Source of the DNA: an uncultured Granulicatella sp.
GTDB lineage: Bacteria; Bacillota; Bacilli; Lactobacillales; Aerococcaceae
Assembly (NCBI RefSeq): GCF_938030755.1
Contig: NZ_CALHIF010000059.1
Span: 1 to 41,580 of the forward strand
DNA: 41,580 nt
Direction: 5' to 3'
The translations under genes were made by a program, and so were the position numbers. This document shows positions 22,372 to 31,653 of the stretch, piece by piece (the first letter of the stretch is position 1; each line of letters starts with the position of its first letter). Below the pieces are notes generated by a model that saw only the letters and a program-made list of their open reading frames with translations, was not told where the DNA came from and made no database searches.

Positions 22372-23087
22372 TAATCTTTACTACTACCAAATAAACGAAG
22401 GATATCTAAGAAGATATTGATAAAGTCAAGATATAATTCTAAAGCACCTAGAATGGCAATTCCTTCAAGAGCTGATTGTCCTTCGAAGTAATCATACATT
22501 CTTTTTAATTTTTGTGTATCATAAATTGTCAATATGATAAAGATGATTAAAGAAATTCCTGACATAATCCACTCTACCATTGAACTACGGAAGAAGAATA
22601 AATTAAGAGCAATTGCAATAATAAGGCCTAATAAAGCACCTAAAGCTTGTTGTCCCCAACCAGTTAAATCTTTCTTAGTTGTAAAACCTACTACTGATAG
22701 ACCAACAAACAAAGCACATGTAGAAGCAAATGCTTGAACAATACTTCCTAAATCATATACAAAAGTTAATGTAAAGAATGTTAACCCTGTTAGTGCAGCA
22801 TATAAGCAATACATCACTATATAGCGAATTGGATTTCCTAATTTTTCATAATCGGGTCTCATTAAAAATACAAGAACTAATTGTAATAGAATAATTCCCA
22901 ACATTCCGTATCCATGTGTTGTTACCATGAAATCGTAAAATAGACTGAATAGTGCCGGAGTCGTGCTAAATAAATAAGCAACAACAGCAGAAATTGCAAT
23001 TCCGCCAAACATCCATCCATAGACTTTCATGAAAAATTGATTTCTTCCTTCAATACTAGATTGAACACCATAATGATTATTTTCCAT
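22371..23087 (-). CDS. Bax inhibitor-1 / YccA family membrane protein
   Basis: A 238-residue protein with seven hydrophobic segments, starting after a short polar N-terminus (MENNHYGVQSSIEGRNQFFMKVYGWM, cut here by the first helix). The family signature near the C-terminus, YDTQKLKRMYDY...AILGALELYLDFINIFLDILRLFG, is intact. Bacterial members are linked to Ca2+/H+ leak and membrane-protein quality control by FtsH, but the role here is not known. GAGGCG precedes the ATG. An extended -10 (TGTTATAAT) overlaps the end of ftsY, so it may have its own promoter as well as read-through. Confidence 0.92.
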   Translation of the reverse strand: MENNHYGVQSSIEGRNQFFMKVYGWMFGGIAISAVVAYLFSTTPALFSLFYDFMVTTHGYGMLGIILLQLVLVFLMRPDYEKLGNPIRYIVMYCLYAALTGLTFFTLTFVYDLGSIVQAFASTCALFVGLSVVGFTTKKDLTGWGQQALGALLGLIIAIALNLFFFRSSMVEWIMSGISLIIFIILTIYDTQKLKRMYDYFEGQSALEGIAILGALELYLDFINIFLDILRLFGSSKD

Positions 23088-23120
23088 TATTTCGCCTCAT
23101 TTCAATTTAATATAAATGTA

Positions 23121-24125
23121 TTATAACATATCTTTCACTAATCCGTAAATAAATTGTTCTGGTTCAAATGGTTGCAAGTCATCCATCTGTTCTCCTAATC
23201 CAATGAATTTAACAGGAATATTTAATTCATGACGAATAGACAGAATCACTCCACCTTTTGCAGTACCATCTAATTTTGTTAAGATTAATCCAGTGATATC
23301 AATGGTTTCACCAAATTGTTTGGCCTGAACCAAAGCATTTTGGCCAGTTGTTGCATCTAAAACTAATAAAGTCTCATCTGCTCCCGTTTCAATTTCACGG
23401 GAGATGATACGATTCATCTTTTCTAACTCTTTCATCAAATTCACTTTGTTTTGAAGACGTCCAGCTGTATCGATTAATAAATAATCGAAGTTTTCTTCTT
23501 TAGCCTTCTTAATCGCATCAAAGACAACTGAAGAAGGGTCGCCACCTTCTTTACCTGCAACAACAGGAACTCCAACACGTTCTCCCCAGACTTCTAACTG
23601 TTGAATGGCTCCAGCTCGGAATGTATCTCCTGCAGCAAGTAATACTTTATTTCCTTCTTGTTTCAGTCTCCAAGCAATTTTACCAATCGTAGTTGTCTTA
23701 CCAACACCATTCACACCAACGAACATTAGAACAGTTGGACGACCTTCGGCTTTTTTAAGAGAAGATAAGTTGTCTTCTCCTTTTTCATAAATATCGACCA
23801 TCTTTTCGATAATCACTTCTTTGACTTGACCAGAAGTTGTAGCATTTTTTAAACGAACTTCATCTCTTAAGGCATCTGTAATCGCCAATGTCATTTCAAA
23901 TCCAACATCCGAGGAAATAAATGTTTCTTCTAAATCTTCAAAGAAGTCTTCGTCAATTTCTCTAAAATCTGCAAGGAATTCGTTTAAACGATCTGAAAAA
24001 CTACGACGCGTTTTCTCCATCCCTTTGTCATATTTTTCAATGACAATCGATTCCTTCTTCTCATCATGTTTAATGACTTCATCTTCACCAGTAAAGGCGC
24101 GTTTAATTCGATCAAATAATCCCAT
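23121..24125 (-). CDS. ftsY: Signal recognition particle receptor FtsY
   Basis: Membrane-associated GTPase that receives ribosome-SRP complexes and passes nascent membrane proteins to the Sec translocon. The 334 residues have a short charged A region (1-40), the NG domain with helical N part and G motifs: GVNGVGKTTTIGKIAWRL (P-loop), DTFRAGAIQQL, DTAGRLQNKVNLM, TKLDGTAKGGVIL and GLGEQMDDLQPF. The long acidic A domain of enterobacteria is absent, as in other Firmicutes. It starts 14 bases after the HAD gene, with GAGGGG as ribosome site. Confidence 0.98.
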   Translation of the reverse strand: MGLFDRIKRAFTGEDEVIKHDEKKESIVIEKYDKGMEKTRRSFSDRLNEFLADFREIDEDFFEDLEETFISSDVGFEMTLAITDALRDEVRLKNATTSGQVKEVIIEKMVDIYEKGEDNLSSLKKAEGRPTVLMFVGVNGVGKTTTIGKIAWRLKQEGNKVLLAAGDTFRAGAIQQLEVWGERVGVPVVAGKEGGDPSSVVFDAIKKAKEENFDYLLIDTAGRLQNKVNLMKELEKMNRIISREIETGADETLLVLDATTGQNALVQAKQFGETIDITGLILTKLDGTAKGGVILSIRHELNIPVKFIGLGEQMDDLQPFEPEQFIYGLVKDML

Positions 24126-24139
24126 GTTTTCCCCTCACT

Positions 24140-24961
24140 TTACGCTTGTTTATTCATTTCTAGAATATGGTAAATGGCCTGCGCAACGCCGGACTCTTCA
24201 TTGGTTGCTGTTACATATTTTGCCACATCTTTGACTTCTTTTGAACCATTGCCCATGGCTACTGGATAACCGACAACTGTTAACATTGGTAAGTCATTTT
24301 CCTCATCACCACATGCTGCCATTTCATCCAGCGAAATTCCTAGAATTTCTCCTAACATCTTTAAGCCATTTCCTTTTGAAACATGTTTTGGAACGACTTC
24401 TAACAAGAATGTCCTTGATTTCATACAGTTGAAACGTTCAAAGAATTCTTTTGGTAATTTTGCAATTCCTTCATCCAAGATGTCTTGAGCGATACAAAGA
24501 ACGGCTTTATTAAAGATATGTCCTTCTTCAAATTCTTCTGGATTCTTTTGTTCAAAGGTAATTGGATGTGGTAATGTATTATAAATTGACGGACGTCCTT
24601 TCGGAGGTGTTGGCTCGTAAGCTCTCACCGTATCAATCATAACTAATGGAAGCCCTACTTTTGTCACTTCTTCATGGCAATATTTCATATCTTCTACAGT
24701 ATGCCCTGTTTCATAGACGATTTCTCCATATTTTGTTTTTTGAATCAGGCCACCATTAAAATTAATCGCGTAATCATCATCTCCCATGAGGTCCAATTCT
24801 TCAAGTAAGTGGACAATACTTACAATTGGTCGACCAGTACAAAGAACTACTTTAATCCCATTTTCTTTGGCTATTTTAATAGCTTTTCTATTTTCTTCAG
24901 TTATCTTCTTTTCACCAGTTAATAATGTTCCATCTAAATCTAGTGCAATTAATTTAATCAA
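24140..24961 (-). CDS. Cof-type HAD-superfamily sugar-phosphate phosphatase
   Basis: A 273-residue HAD phosphatase of the Cof/YidA subfamily. Motif I is ALDLDGTLL (nucleophile Asp8, Asp10), motif II is LCTGR, motif III Lys lies in HVSKGNGLKML, and motif IV is ACGDEENDLPML; the C2B cap lies between. Substrates of such enzymes are small phosphorylated sugars or cofactors. The start codon is TTG at 24961, 8 bases after AAAGGAG; no better start exists. The gene sits between smc and ftsY as in other lactic acid bacteria and starts its own operon after the smc terminator. Confidence 0.92.
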   Translation of the reverse strand: MIKLIALDLDGTLLTGEKKITEENRKAIKIAKENGIKVVLCTGRPIVSIVHLLEELDLMGDDDYAINFNGGLIQKTKYGEIVYETGHTVEDMKYCHEEVTKVGLPLVMIDTVRAYEPTPPKGRPSIYNTLPHPITFEQKNPEEFEEGHIFNKAVLCIAQDILDEGIAKLPKEFFERFNCMKSRTFLLEVVPKHVSKGNGLKMLGEILGISLDEMAACGDEENDLPMLTVVGYPVAMGNGSKEVKDVAKYVTATNEESGVAQAIYHILEMNKQA

Positions 24962-24992
24962 CTATAAAACTCCTTTAAGCATTTCTGCTTTC

Positions 24993-25029
24993 ATTATACG
25001 CTTATTGAACGTATCTCTTATAGTATACC
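24993..25029 (-). promoter_or_regulatory. Candidate promoter elements of the HAD-ftsY operon
   Basis: On the minus strand there are two -10-like sites: TATACT preceded by TGG (25022-25027, extended -10) and TATAAT (24993-24998). Neither has a good -35. They lie between the smc terminator and the TTG start. Confidence 0.45.
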
Positions 25030-25052
25030 ACAAAACAAGCCATTCGTATTAA

Positions 25053-25090
25053 AAAATAAGAGGTAGCGCGTATGTGCTACCTCTTACTCT
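25053..25090 (-). terminator. Terminator after smc
   Basis: On the minus strand AAGAGGTAGC pairs with GCTACCTCTT around an 8-base loop, followed by ATTTTTTA. Confidence 0.88.
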
Positions 25091-25103
25091 TATTTCACTT
25101 CTT

Positions 25104-28100
25104 CTAATTCGATTCGTCAAAGTCTTCAAACTTAACGGATGCGAGTTTTGATACCCCAGATTCTTGCATGGTTACTCCATACAATACATCGGCTTCTTCC
25201 ATCGTACCACGACGGTGCGTAATCACGATGAATTGCGTACGGTTTGTAAATTCTTTTAAGTAACGACCGTAACGCGCTACGTTTGCTTCATCCAGTGCGG
25301 CTTCAACCTCGTCGAGTAAGCAGAATGGAACTGGCTTCACTTCTAAGATTGCAAAGAGTAATGCAATCGCTGTGAAGGCACGTTCTCCACCAGAAAGTAA
25401 GCTGAGTGATTGAAGCTTCTTACCTGGTGGTTGAGCAATAATCTCAATTCCTGTTTCGAGTAAGTTCTCTGGATCTGTTAATTCAAGTGTTGCACGTCCA
25501 CCACCAAATAAACGTGGGAATGTGCGCTCAAATTGGGTACTTACCCCATCAAACGTTGTCTTGAAGCGAGTTGTTACCTCTTGATCCATTTCTGTAATGG
25601 TTTCTTCTAACGTTTGTTTTGCTTCAAGTAAATCTTGTTGTTGCGCTGTTAAGAATGTAAATCGTTCTTGTACCGCTTCAAACTCTTCAATCGCCAACAA
25701 GTTTACAGCACCCATTTGTTCGATTTGTTGTTTTAGGCTACGAACGAGTTTCGAAGCTTCTTCAATCGACATATCAAGTGTTGTTTTGGCAATCGCTGCT
25801 TCAAACGTTAATTCGTATTCTTCACTCAAGTACGTCAATTTTTGGTCAATTGAAATTTCGAAACGATTCGCTTTCGTTTCTAATCGTGTTTGATTTTTCA
25901 ACTGACCTTGTAATTGATGTTGCGCTTGCGTTCTAGCAGCTTCTGATTGTTTTACATGAATTTCTAGTGCTGAACGCTCATCACGTAATTCCTTAATCAG
26001 TATATCGAATTCGTCCACTTGAGCTTTTAACGCATCATACTCTTCTTGAATCTTCGCGTAAATCGCCTCATCTTCCTCTTGATTACGAGACTGTTCCGAT
26101 TTCTTAGAATGTAATAATTCAATTTGATCTTCTAAACGAGTTTTTTGAAGTTTTGTTTGATGAATTTCACGTTTTTCTTGGTTAAATTGCTCTTGTACAC
26201 GAGCACGATTTGTGCCAAGTTCTTGCAATTCTTTTTGTTTTTCTTGAATTTGTTGAGTTTTATCCTCATTCGATAATTGAAGGTAATCCAATTCTTTTTT
26301 CAAGGATGCATTTGCTTTTTGAAGAGCCACTAATTTCTCATGGTTTTCAACGTATTGTTCTTCCAATTGCTCATATGCTTCAATGAGTTCATCCATTTCA
26401 AATTGGTTTGCTTGTTGAATACGTTCGTGTTTTTGAACTTCTTCAAGCGCAAATCTTGATTGGAATTCTAGTTGGTTGAGGGTTTGTTCCAACTGAGTAT
26501 GACTCGCATTTAATTCGCGATACTCTTCTTCTAGCTTGTTCTTTTCAGCTGTCACTTTTTGGAACTGTGCTGACAATTTTTCGTATTCAGCCTTTGCTTC
26601 TTCGAATTGCTTCGTCACTGTTTCTAACTGACTGTTACGTCGAACGAGTGATTGTTGTCCAGAATTCTTAGAAGCTCCCCCTGTCATCGAACCACCTGCG
26701 TTTACGACATCCCCTTCAAGTGACACAATACGATAGCGATAACCAAGTTGTTTCGCTAATTGTTGCGCTACTTGCAAGTTTGTTGTTACAAGCGTTGTTC
26801 CAAGTAAGTTTTTGATAATAGATGCAAATTTATTATCTGTTGAAACAAGTTCACTTGCGATACCAATAAAGCCGTCTACCTTTTTCGCTTGATTGAACAC
26901 CGCATCTGGTATTTGTTTTTCTTTAATAATCGATAATGGTAAGAATGTTGCGCGTCCTAGACGATTCGTCTTCAAATACGTAATCGCTTTTGCAGCAGCC
27001 TTCTCGTCTGTTACAACGATATGTTGGCTCGTCGCTCCTAGCGCGATATCGATGGCTGTCGTTAATTGTTCATCTACACGAATGAGTTCTGCTACTGAAT
27101 TGACAACACCTGGCAATTCTGATTTATGCTTTAGAACTTCACGAACGCCTTGATAGTAACCAGCATAATCTTCAGATACTTGTTTCAAGCTTCGAACGGT
27201 CGCTTGTAATTGTTGAAGATGTCGTTCCTTTTCCATCCCTTCATTAGAAAGAATAGAGTGTCGCTCATTGATTTTTGATAATTTTTCTTTTAGAGCTAGA
27301 AGCTGTTTTTCAGAACTTGCTTTTTCTTTTGTGAGTTCTTCAATCTTTTCAATGAATTGATTTGCTTTTTCTTCTAAAGCTCGATGTTCTTCATCAAAGG
27401 AATCAAAACGCTCTGTCATTTTTTCTTGAGTGTTTTGGTTTACTTCCATAGACTTCTCAAGGTTCTTCTCTTGGTTGAGTAAACGTGAGATTTCTTGTAA
27501 TTGCTCAATATAACGATTTTGAAGCTCTTTAACGCTTTCCTCGTTACTTTGACTTAATTGGTCTAATTCTTCGACTAATTGACTCCAAGCATCTTCTACG
27601 TTCTTTAATACAACCTTACGTGCTACTTGATTCTTTTCAAGAAGAGTTAATTTTGCTTCCACTTCTTCTAACTCACGAATCGCAGCAGCTAGTGCTTCTT
27701 GATTTTCCTCATCGCTACGTTCTGCAAATTGGCGACGTTGCTCGAAGACTTTACGTTGACCATCGAGTTGCTCTACTTTTTGGATTAATTCTACGTATTC
27801 TTCTTGTTTTGCATCGAGGTCTTCATTACGGGCTTCAAGTTTTTCTTGATTTTCCTCGATGTCCAATTGAAGGCTTTCTAATGTTGCTTCTGTTTGCGCT
27901 AATTGCTCTTGCAGTTGCTCTACTTCTTGAAGAGCTACTTTCCACTGAGCGTTTAATGTTTCAATTTCGACTGCTAAAAGAGCGGTTTCCACATCTTCTA
28001 ACTGTTCTTTCTTAGAAACGTAAGCAATCGCCTTTTCGCGTTGCTCTTCTAGTGGTGCTAATTGGCCTTCAATTTCATGAAGAATATCTTCCACACGATT

Positions 28101-28664
28101 CAAGTGATCTTGTGTTTGATTCAATTTACGTTGCGCTTGATTTTTACGGTCTTTGTATTTTAACACTCCAGCCGCTTCTTCGATAATCATTCGACGTTCT
28201 TCAGGCTTTTCATTAAAGATTTGTTCAACTTTCCCTTGAGAAATCAATGCAAACGAATCTTTACCTAACCCTGAATCCATCATTAAATCTGTAATGTCTT
28301 TCAAACGTACTGGTTTCTTGTTAATTAAGAAATCACTTGCCCCATTACGATTCAAACGACGCGTTAACACGACTTGTGTTTGATCCGTTGCCAACACTTT
28401 GTCTTCGTTGTTGATATACAGATTAACTTCGGCAATATTCACTGGTTTTCTTGTTTGAGAACCTGCGAAAATAACGTCATCCATCCGTTTCCCACGTAAA
28501 CTCTTAGCAGATTGTTCCCCAAGGACCCACTTAATCGCTTCAGAAAGATTAGACTTTCCACTACCATTAGGTCCTACAACCGCAGTCACGCCTTTATCGA
28601 ATTCAATTGTTGTCTTATCGGCAAATGATTTAAATCCCGACATTTCAATTTTTTCTAATTGCAT
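25104..28664 (-). CDS. smc: Chromosome condensation and segregation protein SMC
   Basis: Large ATPase of 1186 residues that, with ScpA and ScpB, loads on DNA and organises the chromosome. The N-terminal head has VVGPNGSGKSNLSEAIKWVLGEQSAKSLRG (Walker A), then a long coiled coil to about residue 500, the hinge domain (about 510-670, ending in the glycine-rich VVNAGGSMTGGAS), a second coiled coil, and the C-terminal head with the signature SLLSGGERAFTAIALLFAIL and Walker B CLLDEVEAALDEANV. Complete. It starts 17 bases after rnc with AAAGGG as ribosome site, in one operon with it. Confidence 0.98.
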   Translation of the reverse strand: MQLEKIEMSGFKSFADKTTIEFDKGVTAVVGPNGSGKSNLSEAIKWVLGEQSAKSLRGKRMDDVIFAGSQTRKPVNIAEVNLYINNEDKVLATDQTQVVLTRRLNRNGASDFLINKKPVRLKDITDLMMDSGLGKDSFALISQGKVEQIFNEKPEERRMIIEEAAGVLKYKDRKNQAQRKLNQTQDHLNRVEDILHEIEGQLAPLEEQREKAIAYVSKKEQLEDVETALLAVEIETLNAQWKVALQEVEQLQEQLAQTEATLESLQLDIEENQEKLEARNEDLDAKQEEYVELIQKVEQLDGQRKVFEQRRQFAERSDEENQEALAAAIRELEEVEAKLTLLEKNQVARKVVLKNVEDAWSQLVEELDQLSQSNEESVKELQNRYIEQLQEISRLLNQEKNLEKSMEVNQNTQEKMTERFDSFDEEHRALEEKANQFIEKIEELTKEKASSEKQLLALKEKLSKINERHSILSNEGMEKERHLQQLQATVRSLKQVSEDYAGYYQGVREVLKHKSELPGVVNSVAELIRVDEQLTTAIDIALGATSQHIVVTDEKAAAKAITYLKTNRLGRATFLPLSIIKEKQIPDAVFNQAKKVDGFIGIASELVSTDNKFASIIKNLLGTTLVTTNLQVAQQLAKQLGYRYRIVSLEGDVVNAGGSMTGGASKNSGQQSLVRRNSQLETVTKQFEEAKAEYEKLSAQFQKVTAEKNKLEEEYRELNASHTQLEQTLNQLEFQSRFALEEVQKHERIQQANQFEMDELIEAYEQLEEQYVENHEKLVALQKANASLKKELDYLQLSNEDKTQQIQEKQKELQELGTNRARVQEQFNQEKREIHQTKLQKTRLEDQIELLHSKKSEQSRNQEEDEAIYAKIQEEYDALKAQVDEFDILIKELRDERSALEIHVKQSEAARTQAQHQLQGQLKNQTRLETKANRFEISIDQKLTYLSEEYELTFEAAIAKTTLDMSIEEASKLVRSLKQQIEQMGAVNLLAIEEFEAVQERFTFLTAQQQDLLEAKQTLEETITEMDQEVTTRFKTTFDGVSTQFERTFPRLFGGGRATLELTDPENLLETGIEIIAQPPGKKLQSLSLLSGGERAFTAIALLFAILEVKPVPFCLLDEVEAALDEANVARYGRYLKEFTNRTQFIVITHRRGTMEEADVLYGVTMQESGVSKLASVKFEDFDESN

Positions 28665-28681
28665 GCTTTAACCCTTTCTTT

Positions 28682-29392
28682 CTATGAAAGTGAACTCTTT
28701 GTTAGTTCTTCCATAGTCAATTTTGCGGCCATTTGCTCGGCTGCTTTCTTAGTCTTGCCGCTCGCAGTCTTGTATTTTTTTCCATCCACAATTAATTGAA
28801 CAGTAAAAATTTTATCGTGCGAAGGTCCTTCTTCTTTAACTAATTCATAGCGGATTTGTACCGGACCATTTTGTTGCAAGTATTCTTGTAACTCTGTTTT
28901 GAAATCAGTAATTAGTTCATATCGTCCATTCTTAATTTTAGGGATAACAACTAGATTAAGAAAACGCTGAACCTCTTTCACTCCTTTATCAAGATATAGT
29001 GCCCCGATAAAAGCTTCAAATACGTCACATAAAATAGCAGGCTTCTCACGTCCGCCGCTAAGTGTTTCGCCTTTTCCAAGCAGCAAATACTCATTCAAAG
29101 AACATTCCTTCGAAAGCAAAGACAAGCTATCCTCACAAACGATTTGAGCTCGTAGTTTCGTTAATTGTCCTTCTTGAAAGTGTGGAAATTGTCGAAAGAG
29201 CCAATCGGAAATCGTTAATTCTAAAACAGCATCTCCTAAAAATTCAATACGCTCATTATAGATTCCCTTCATTTCTTTATGTTCATTTGCATACGAAGAG
29301 TGAGTCATCGCTTCCATAAGCAATGCCTCGTTCTTAAATGAAATATCGAACTTCTCTTTTAAAATTTTTGAGAGTGTTTGTATCTCCTTCAT
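28682..29392 (-). CDS. rnc: Ribonuclease III
   Basis: Double-strand-specific endoribonuclease that processes rRNA precursors and structured mRNAs. The 236 residues comprise the RNase III domain with signature NERIEFLGDAVLEL (catalytic Glu and Asp) and the second acidic pair in LCDVFEAFIGALYLD, followed by a double-stranded RNA-binding domain (FKTELQEYLQQNGPVQIRYELV ... ASGKTKKAAEQMAAKLTMEEL). CAGGAGG supports the start. First gene of the rnc-smc operon behind a strong promoter. Confidence 0.98.
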   Translation of the reverse strand: MKEIQTLSKILKEKFDISFKNEALLMEAMTHSSYANEHKEMKGIYNERIEFLGDAVLELTISDWLFRQFPHFQEGQLTKLRAQIVCEDSLSLLSKECSLNEYLLLGKGETLSGGREKPAILCDVFEAFIGALYLDKGVKEVQRFLNLVVIPKIKNGRYELITDFKTELQEYLQQNGPVQIRYELVKEEGPSHDKIFTVQLIVDGKKYKTASGKTKKAAEQMAAKLTMEELTKSSLS

Positions 29393-29424
29393 GATGGCCT
29401 CCTGAAAAAATCCTTATCTTTAAC

Positions 29425-29453
29425 ATTATACGAGTTTTAGGGTTGGATTACAA
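29425..29453 (-). promoter_or_regulatory. Promoter of the rnc-smc operon
   Basis: On the minus strand TTGTAA (29448-29453), 17 bases, then TATAAT (29425-29430), about 33 bases before the rnc ATG. Confidence 0.75.
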
Positions 29454-29462
29454 ATGTACTCC

Positions 29463-29501
29463 ACAATAAAACGGCTTGATTCATAGGTTCAAGCCGCTTT
29501 A
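29463..29501 (-). terminator. Terminator after hflX, end of the folD-hflX gene run
   Basis: On the minus strand AAAGCGGCTTGA pairs with TCAAGCCGTTTT over 12 positions (one G-T pair) around a 9-base loop. It is the only terminator seen between folD and rnc. Confidence 0.82.
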
Positions 29502-29507
29502 TGAATA

Positions 29508-30710
29508 TTATTTACGATAGCCTTTGACACAATATTGATTTTTTTCTTCGTCAAAATTTAATGATTCTACGAGGGTACGTTGTTGAAGTTGATTTAACTC
29601 TTTCGTCTCCGTCACTTCTACCCATTCTTCGTAGTATGTCATTTGTGTTTTGACTTGTTCTTTTAAAAATTCTTTTAAACGTTCAATATCCGCATCATTA
29701 ACTGCAGATATTTGAATAGAAGGATAAAGATTCGGTTGAAATTCGCCTTCAATCAAATCTGTCTTATTATAGACTGTCACCATCGGAATTTCTTGCATTT
29801 CCAAGTCATTGACTAAGTCTATTACTGTCTTTTCATGTAAGGAAAACTGCGCATTTGACGCATCCACCACATGAACTAATAAATCGACATCTGCACTTTC
29901 TTCGAGTGTGGATTCAAACGCATGAATCAATGTCGGTGGTAACTCTTGAATGAATCCTACAGTATCTGTTAACGTCACTTCAAAGTTCGGGAACAAGTCC
30001 ACTTGTCTTGTTAATGGATCAAGAGTCGCAAACAATTGATTCATTTGATATGTGCCAGCCTGTGTTAACTGATTTAAAATTGTAGACTTCCCAGCATTCG
30101 TATACCCGATTAATCCAAGTTGGAATCCATTAGAACTTTTTCTCTTCTCTCGTGAACGTTCACGATGTTTTTTGATTTGTTCTAGCTGTTCTTCGATATC
30201 TTGGATTTGCTTACGAATATAACGTCTATCTGTTTCTAAACGCGTTTCCCCTGGACCACGTGTACCAATTCCCCCACCTTGACGAGACAAGCCTTCACGT
30301 TGTCCAGAAAGACGAGGGAGTAAGTAGTTTAATTGAGCGAGCTGGACTTGAAGTTTCCCTTCTTTAGAGCGAGCGCGCATTGCAAAAATATCTAAAATCA
30401 ATTGTACACGGTCAATAATACGACAATTAATCGTTTCATTGAGATTTTTTACCATCGAGCCAGTGAGCGATTGATAGAATACAACAAGGTCCACTTCTAG
30501 TTCGTCGACAAGATGACTGATTTCTTCGACTTTCCCTTTTCCAACAAGTGTACGTCCACTAATCGACTCACGTTTTTGTGTCACAGTAGCAACCACTTCA
30601 CCCATCGCTGTATCGACTAACTGCGCTAGCTCTTGGTTCGCATATGAGAAATCCTCATCTGTTTGCGTTGTTTGCACACTTACAATTATGACGCGTTCTC
30701 TTTGTTCCAT
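29508..30710 (-). CDS. hflX: Ribosome-associated GTPase HflX
   Basis: A 400-residue GTPase that splits or rescues stalled ribosomes, especially in stress. The N-terminal HflX domain ends with the family block LSRQGGGIGTRGPGETRLETDRR, followed by a coiled-coil linker and the G domain with GLIGYTNAGKSTILNQL (G1), LTDTVGFIQELP (G3) and VYNKTDL (G4). It starts two bases after the miaA stop; its ribosome site GAGGAGG is made of the last miaA codons, so coexpression is clear. Confidence 0.96.
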   Translation of the reverse strand: MEQRERVIIVSVQTTQTDEDFSYANQELAQLVDTAMGEVVATVTQKRESISGRTLVGKGKVEEISHLVDELEVDLVVFYQSLTGSMVKNLNETINCRIIDRVQLILDIFAMRARSKEGKLQVQLAQLNYLLPRLSGQREGLSRQGGGIGTRGPGETRLETDRRYIRKQIQDIEEQLEQIKKHRERSREKRKSSNGFQLGLIGYTNAGKSTILNQLTQAGTYQMNQLFATLDPLTRQVDLFPNFEVTLTDTVGFIQELPPTLIHAFESTLEESADVDLLVHVVDASNAQFSLHEKTVIDLVNDLEMQEIPMVTVYNKTDLIEGEFQPNLYPSIQISAVNDADIERLKEFLKEQVKTQMTYYEEWVEVTETKELNQLQQRTLVESLNFDEEKNQYCVKGYRK

Positions 30711-30711
30711 T

Positions 30712-31653
30712 CTATCCCTCCTCTACAAAAGCTGATAGTTCCTCTAATAGTTCTTCTTTATCTTTTGGATTCTCTAATAAATTCACCCAACGAATTTGTG
30801 GTAGTCGATTTCTAAACCAAGTTAATTGACGTTTAGCGTATCTTCTTGAATTTTGCTGAATAGACGAGATAATCGCCTCGCGCGACTGCTCGCCTTCAAA
30901 ATAAGGAATCCATTCCTTATATCCAATTCCACTAATCGATTGGATATCTAGACCTTTTGATTTTTCATATAACTCTCGAGCCTCTTCTTCCAGACCAGCC
31001 TGAGACATCAGTTGTACACGCAAATTGATGCGCTCATATAGAAGTGCTCGGTCTGTATTTAAACCAATAATAAACGCATCATAGTGCGACGTCTTTTGAA
31101 TTTCTAGGCTTGAAAACTTCTTACCTGTCGCATGTATCACTTCTAGCGCACGAATCACGCGTCTAGGATTATTCACCGAAATCTTGGCAGCCGCCTCAGG
31201 ATCTACTGCATTCAATTCATTCCAAAGCACTTCTGAACCTTTTTCTTCCAGTTCTTTTTCTTTTAATAAACGATAGTCCGGATCATTCGAACCCTCGCCG
31301 CTATAATGGAATCCATATAATAGGCCTTCGATATAGAGTCCTGTTCCACCAACGATAATCGGTAGTTTTCCACGACTCGTAATGTCTGCAATAGCTGCTT
31401 CGGCCTTCTCTTTAAAGTCACTTGCAGTAAAAGGTTCATCCCACTCACAAATATCAAGCAGGTGGTGAGGAACGCCTTCTTTTTCTTCCTCAGTAACTTT
31501 TGCTGTCCCAATATCAAGACCTTTATACACTTGAAGCGAATCTCCATTAATGATTTCGCCATTGAAGTGTTTTGCTAGTTCAACACTGAGAGCTGTTTTT
31601 CCTACCGCGGTTGGTCCCACGATAATCATAATTTTTGGTAGCTTATCGCTCAT
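30712..31653 (-). CDS. miaA: tRNA dimethylallyltransferase
   Basis: Adds the dimethylallyl group to A37 of tRNAs that read codons starting with U, improving reading accuracy. The 313 residues begin with the P-loop GPTAVGKTALSVELA (from residue 13), followed by NGDSLQVYKGLDIGTAK, the GGTGLYIEGLLYG motif and the C-terminal tRNA-binding QNSRRYAKRQLTWFRNR. Its substrate DMAPP comes from the isoprenoid pathway that also feeds the ispA product encoded upstream in the same run. The ATG overlaps the end of the GDPD gene by 11 bases. Confidence 0.97.
   Translation of the reverse strand: MSDKLPKIMIIVGPTAVGKTALSVELAKHFNGEIINGDSLQVYKGLDIGTAKVTEEEKEGVPHHLLDICEWDEPFTASDFKEKAEAAIADITSRGKLPIIVGGTGLYIEGLLYGFHYSGEGSNDPDYRLLKEKELEEKGSEVLWNELNAVDPEAAAKISVNNPRRVIRALEVIHATGKKFSSLEIQKTSHYDAFIIGLNTDRALLYERINLRVQLMSQAGLEEEARELYEKSKGLDIQSISGIGYKEWIPYFEGEQSREAIISSIQQNSRRYAKRQLTWFRNRLPQIRWVNLLENPKDKEELLEELSAFVEEG

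Noticed and set aside
27620..28015. Plus-strand frame of 131 residues inside smc
   Set aside because: Antisense shadow of the smc coiled coil; leucine-rich composition is the complement of the Glu/Gln-rich helix.
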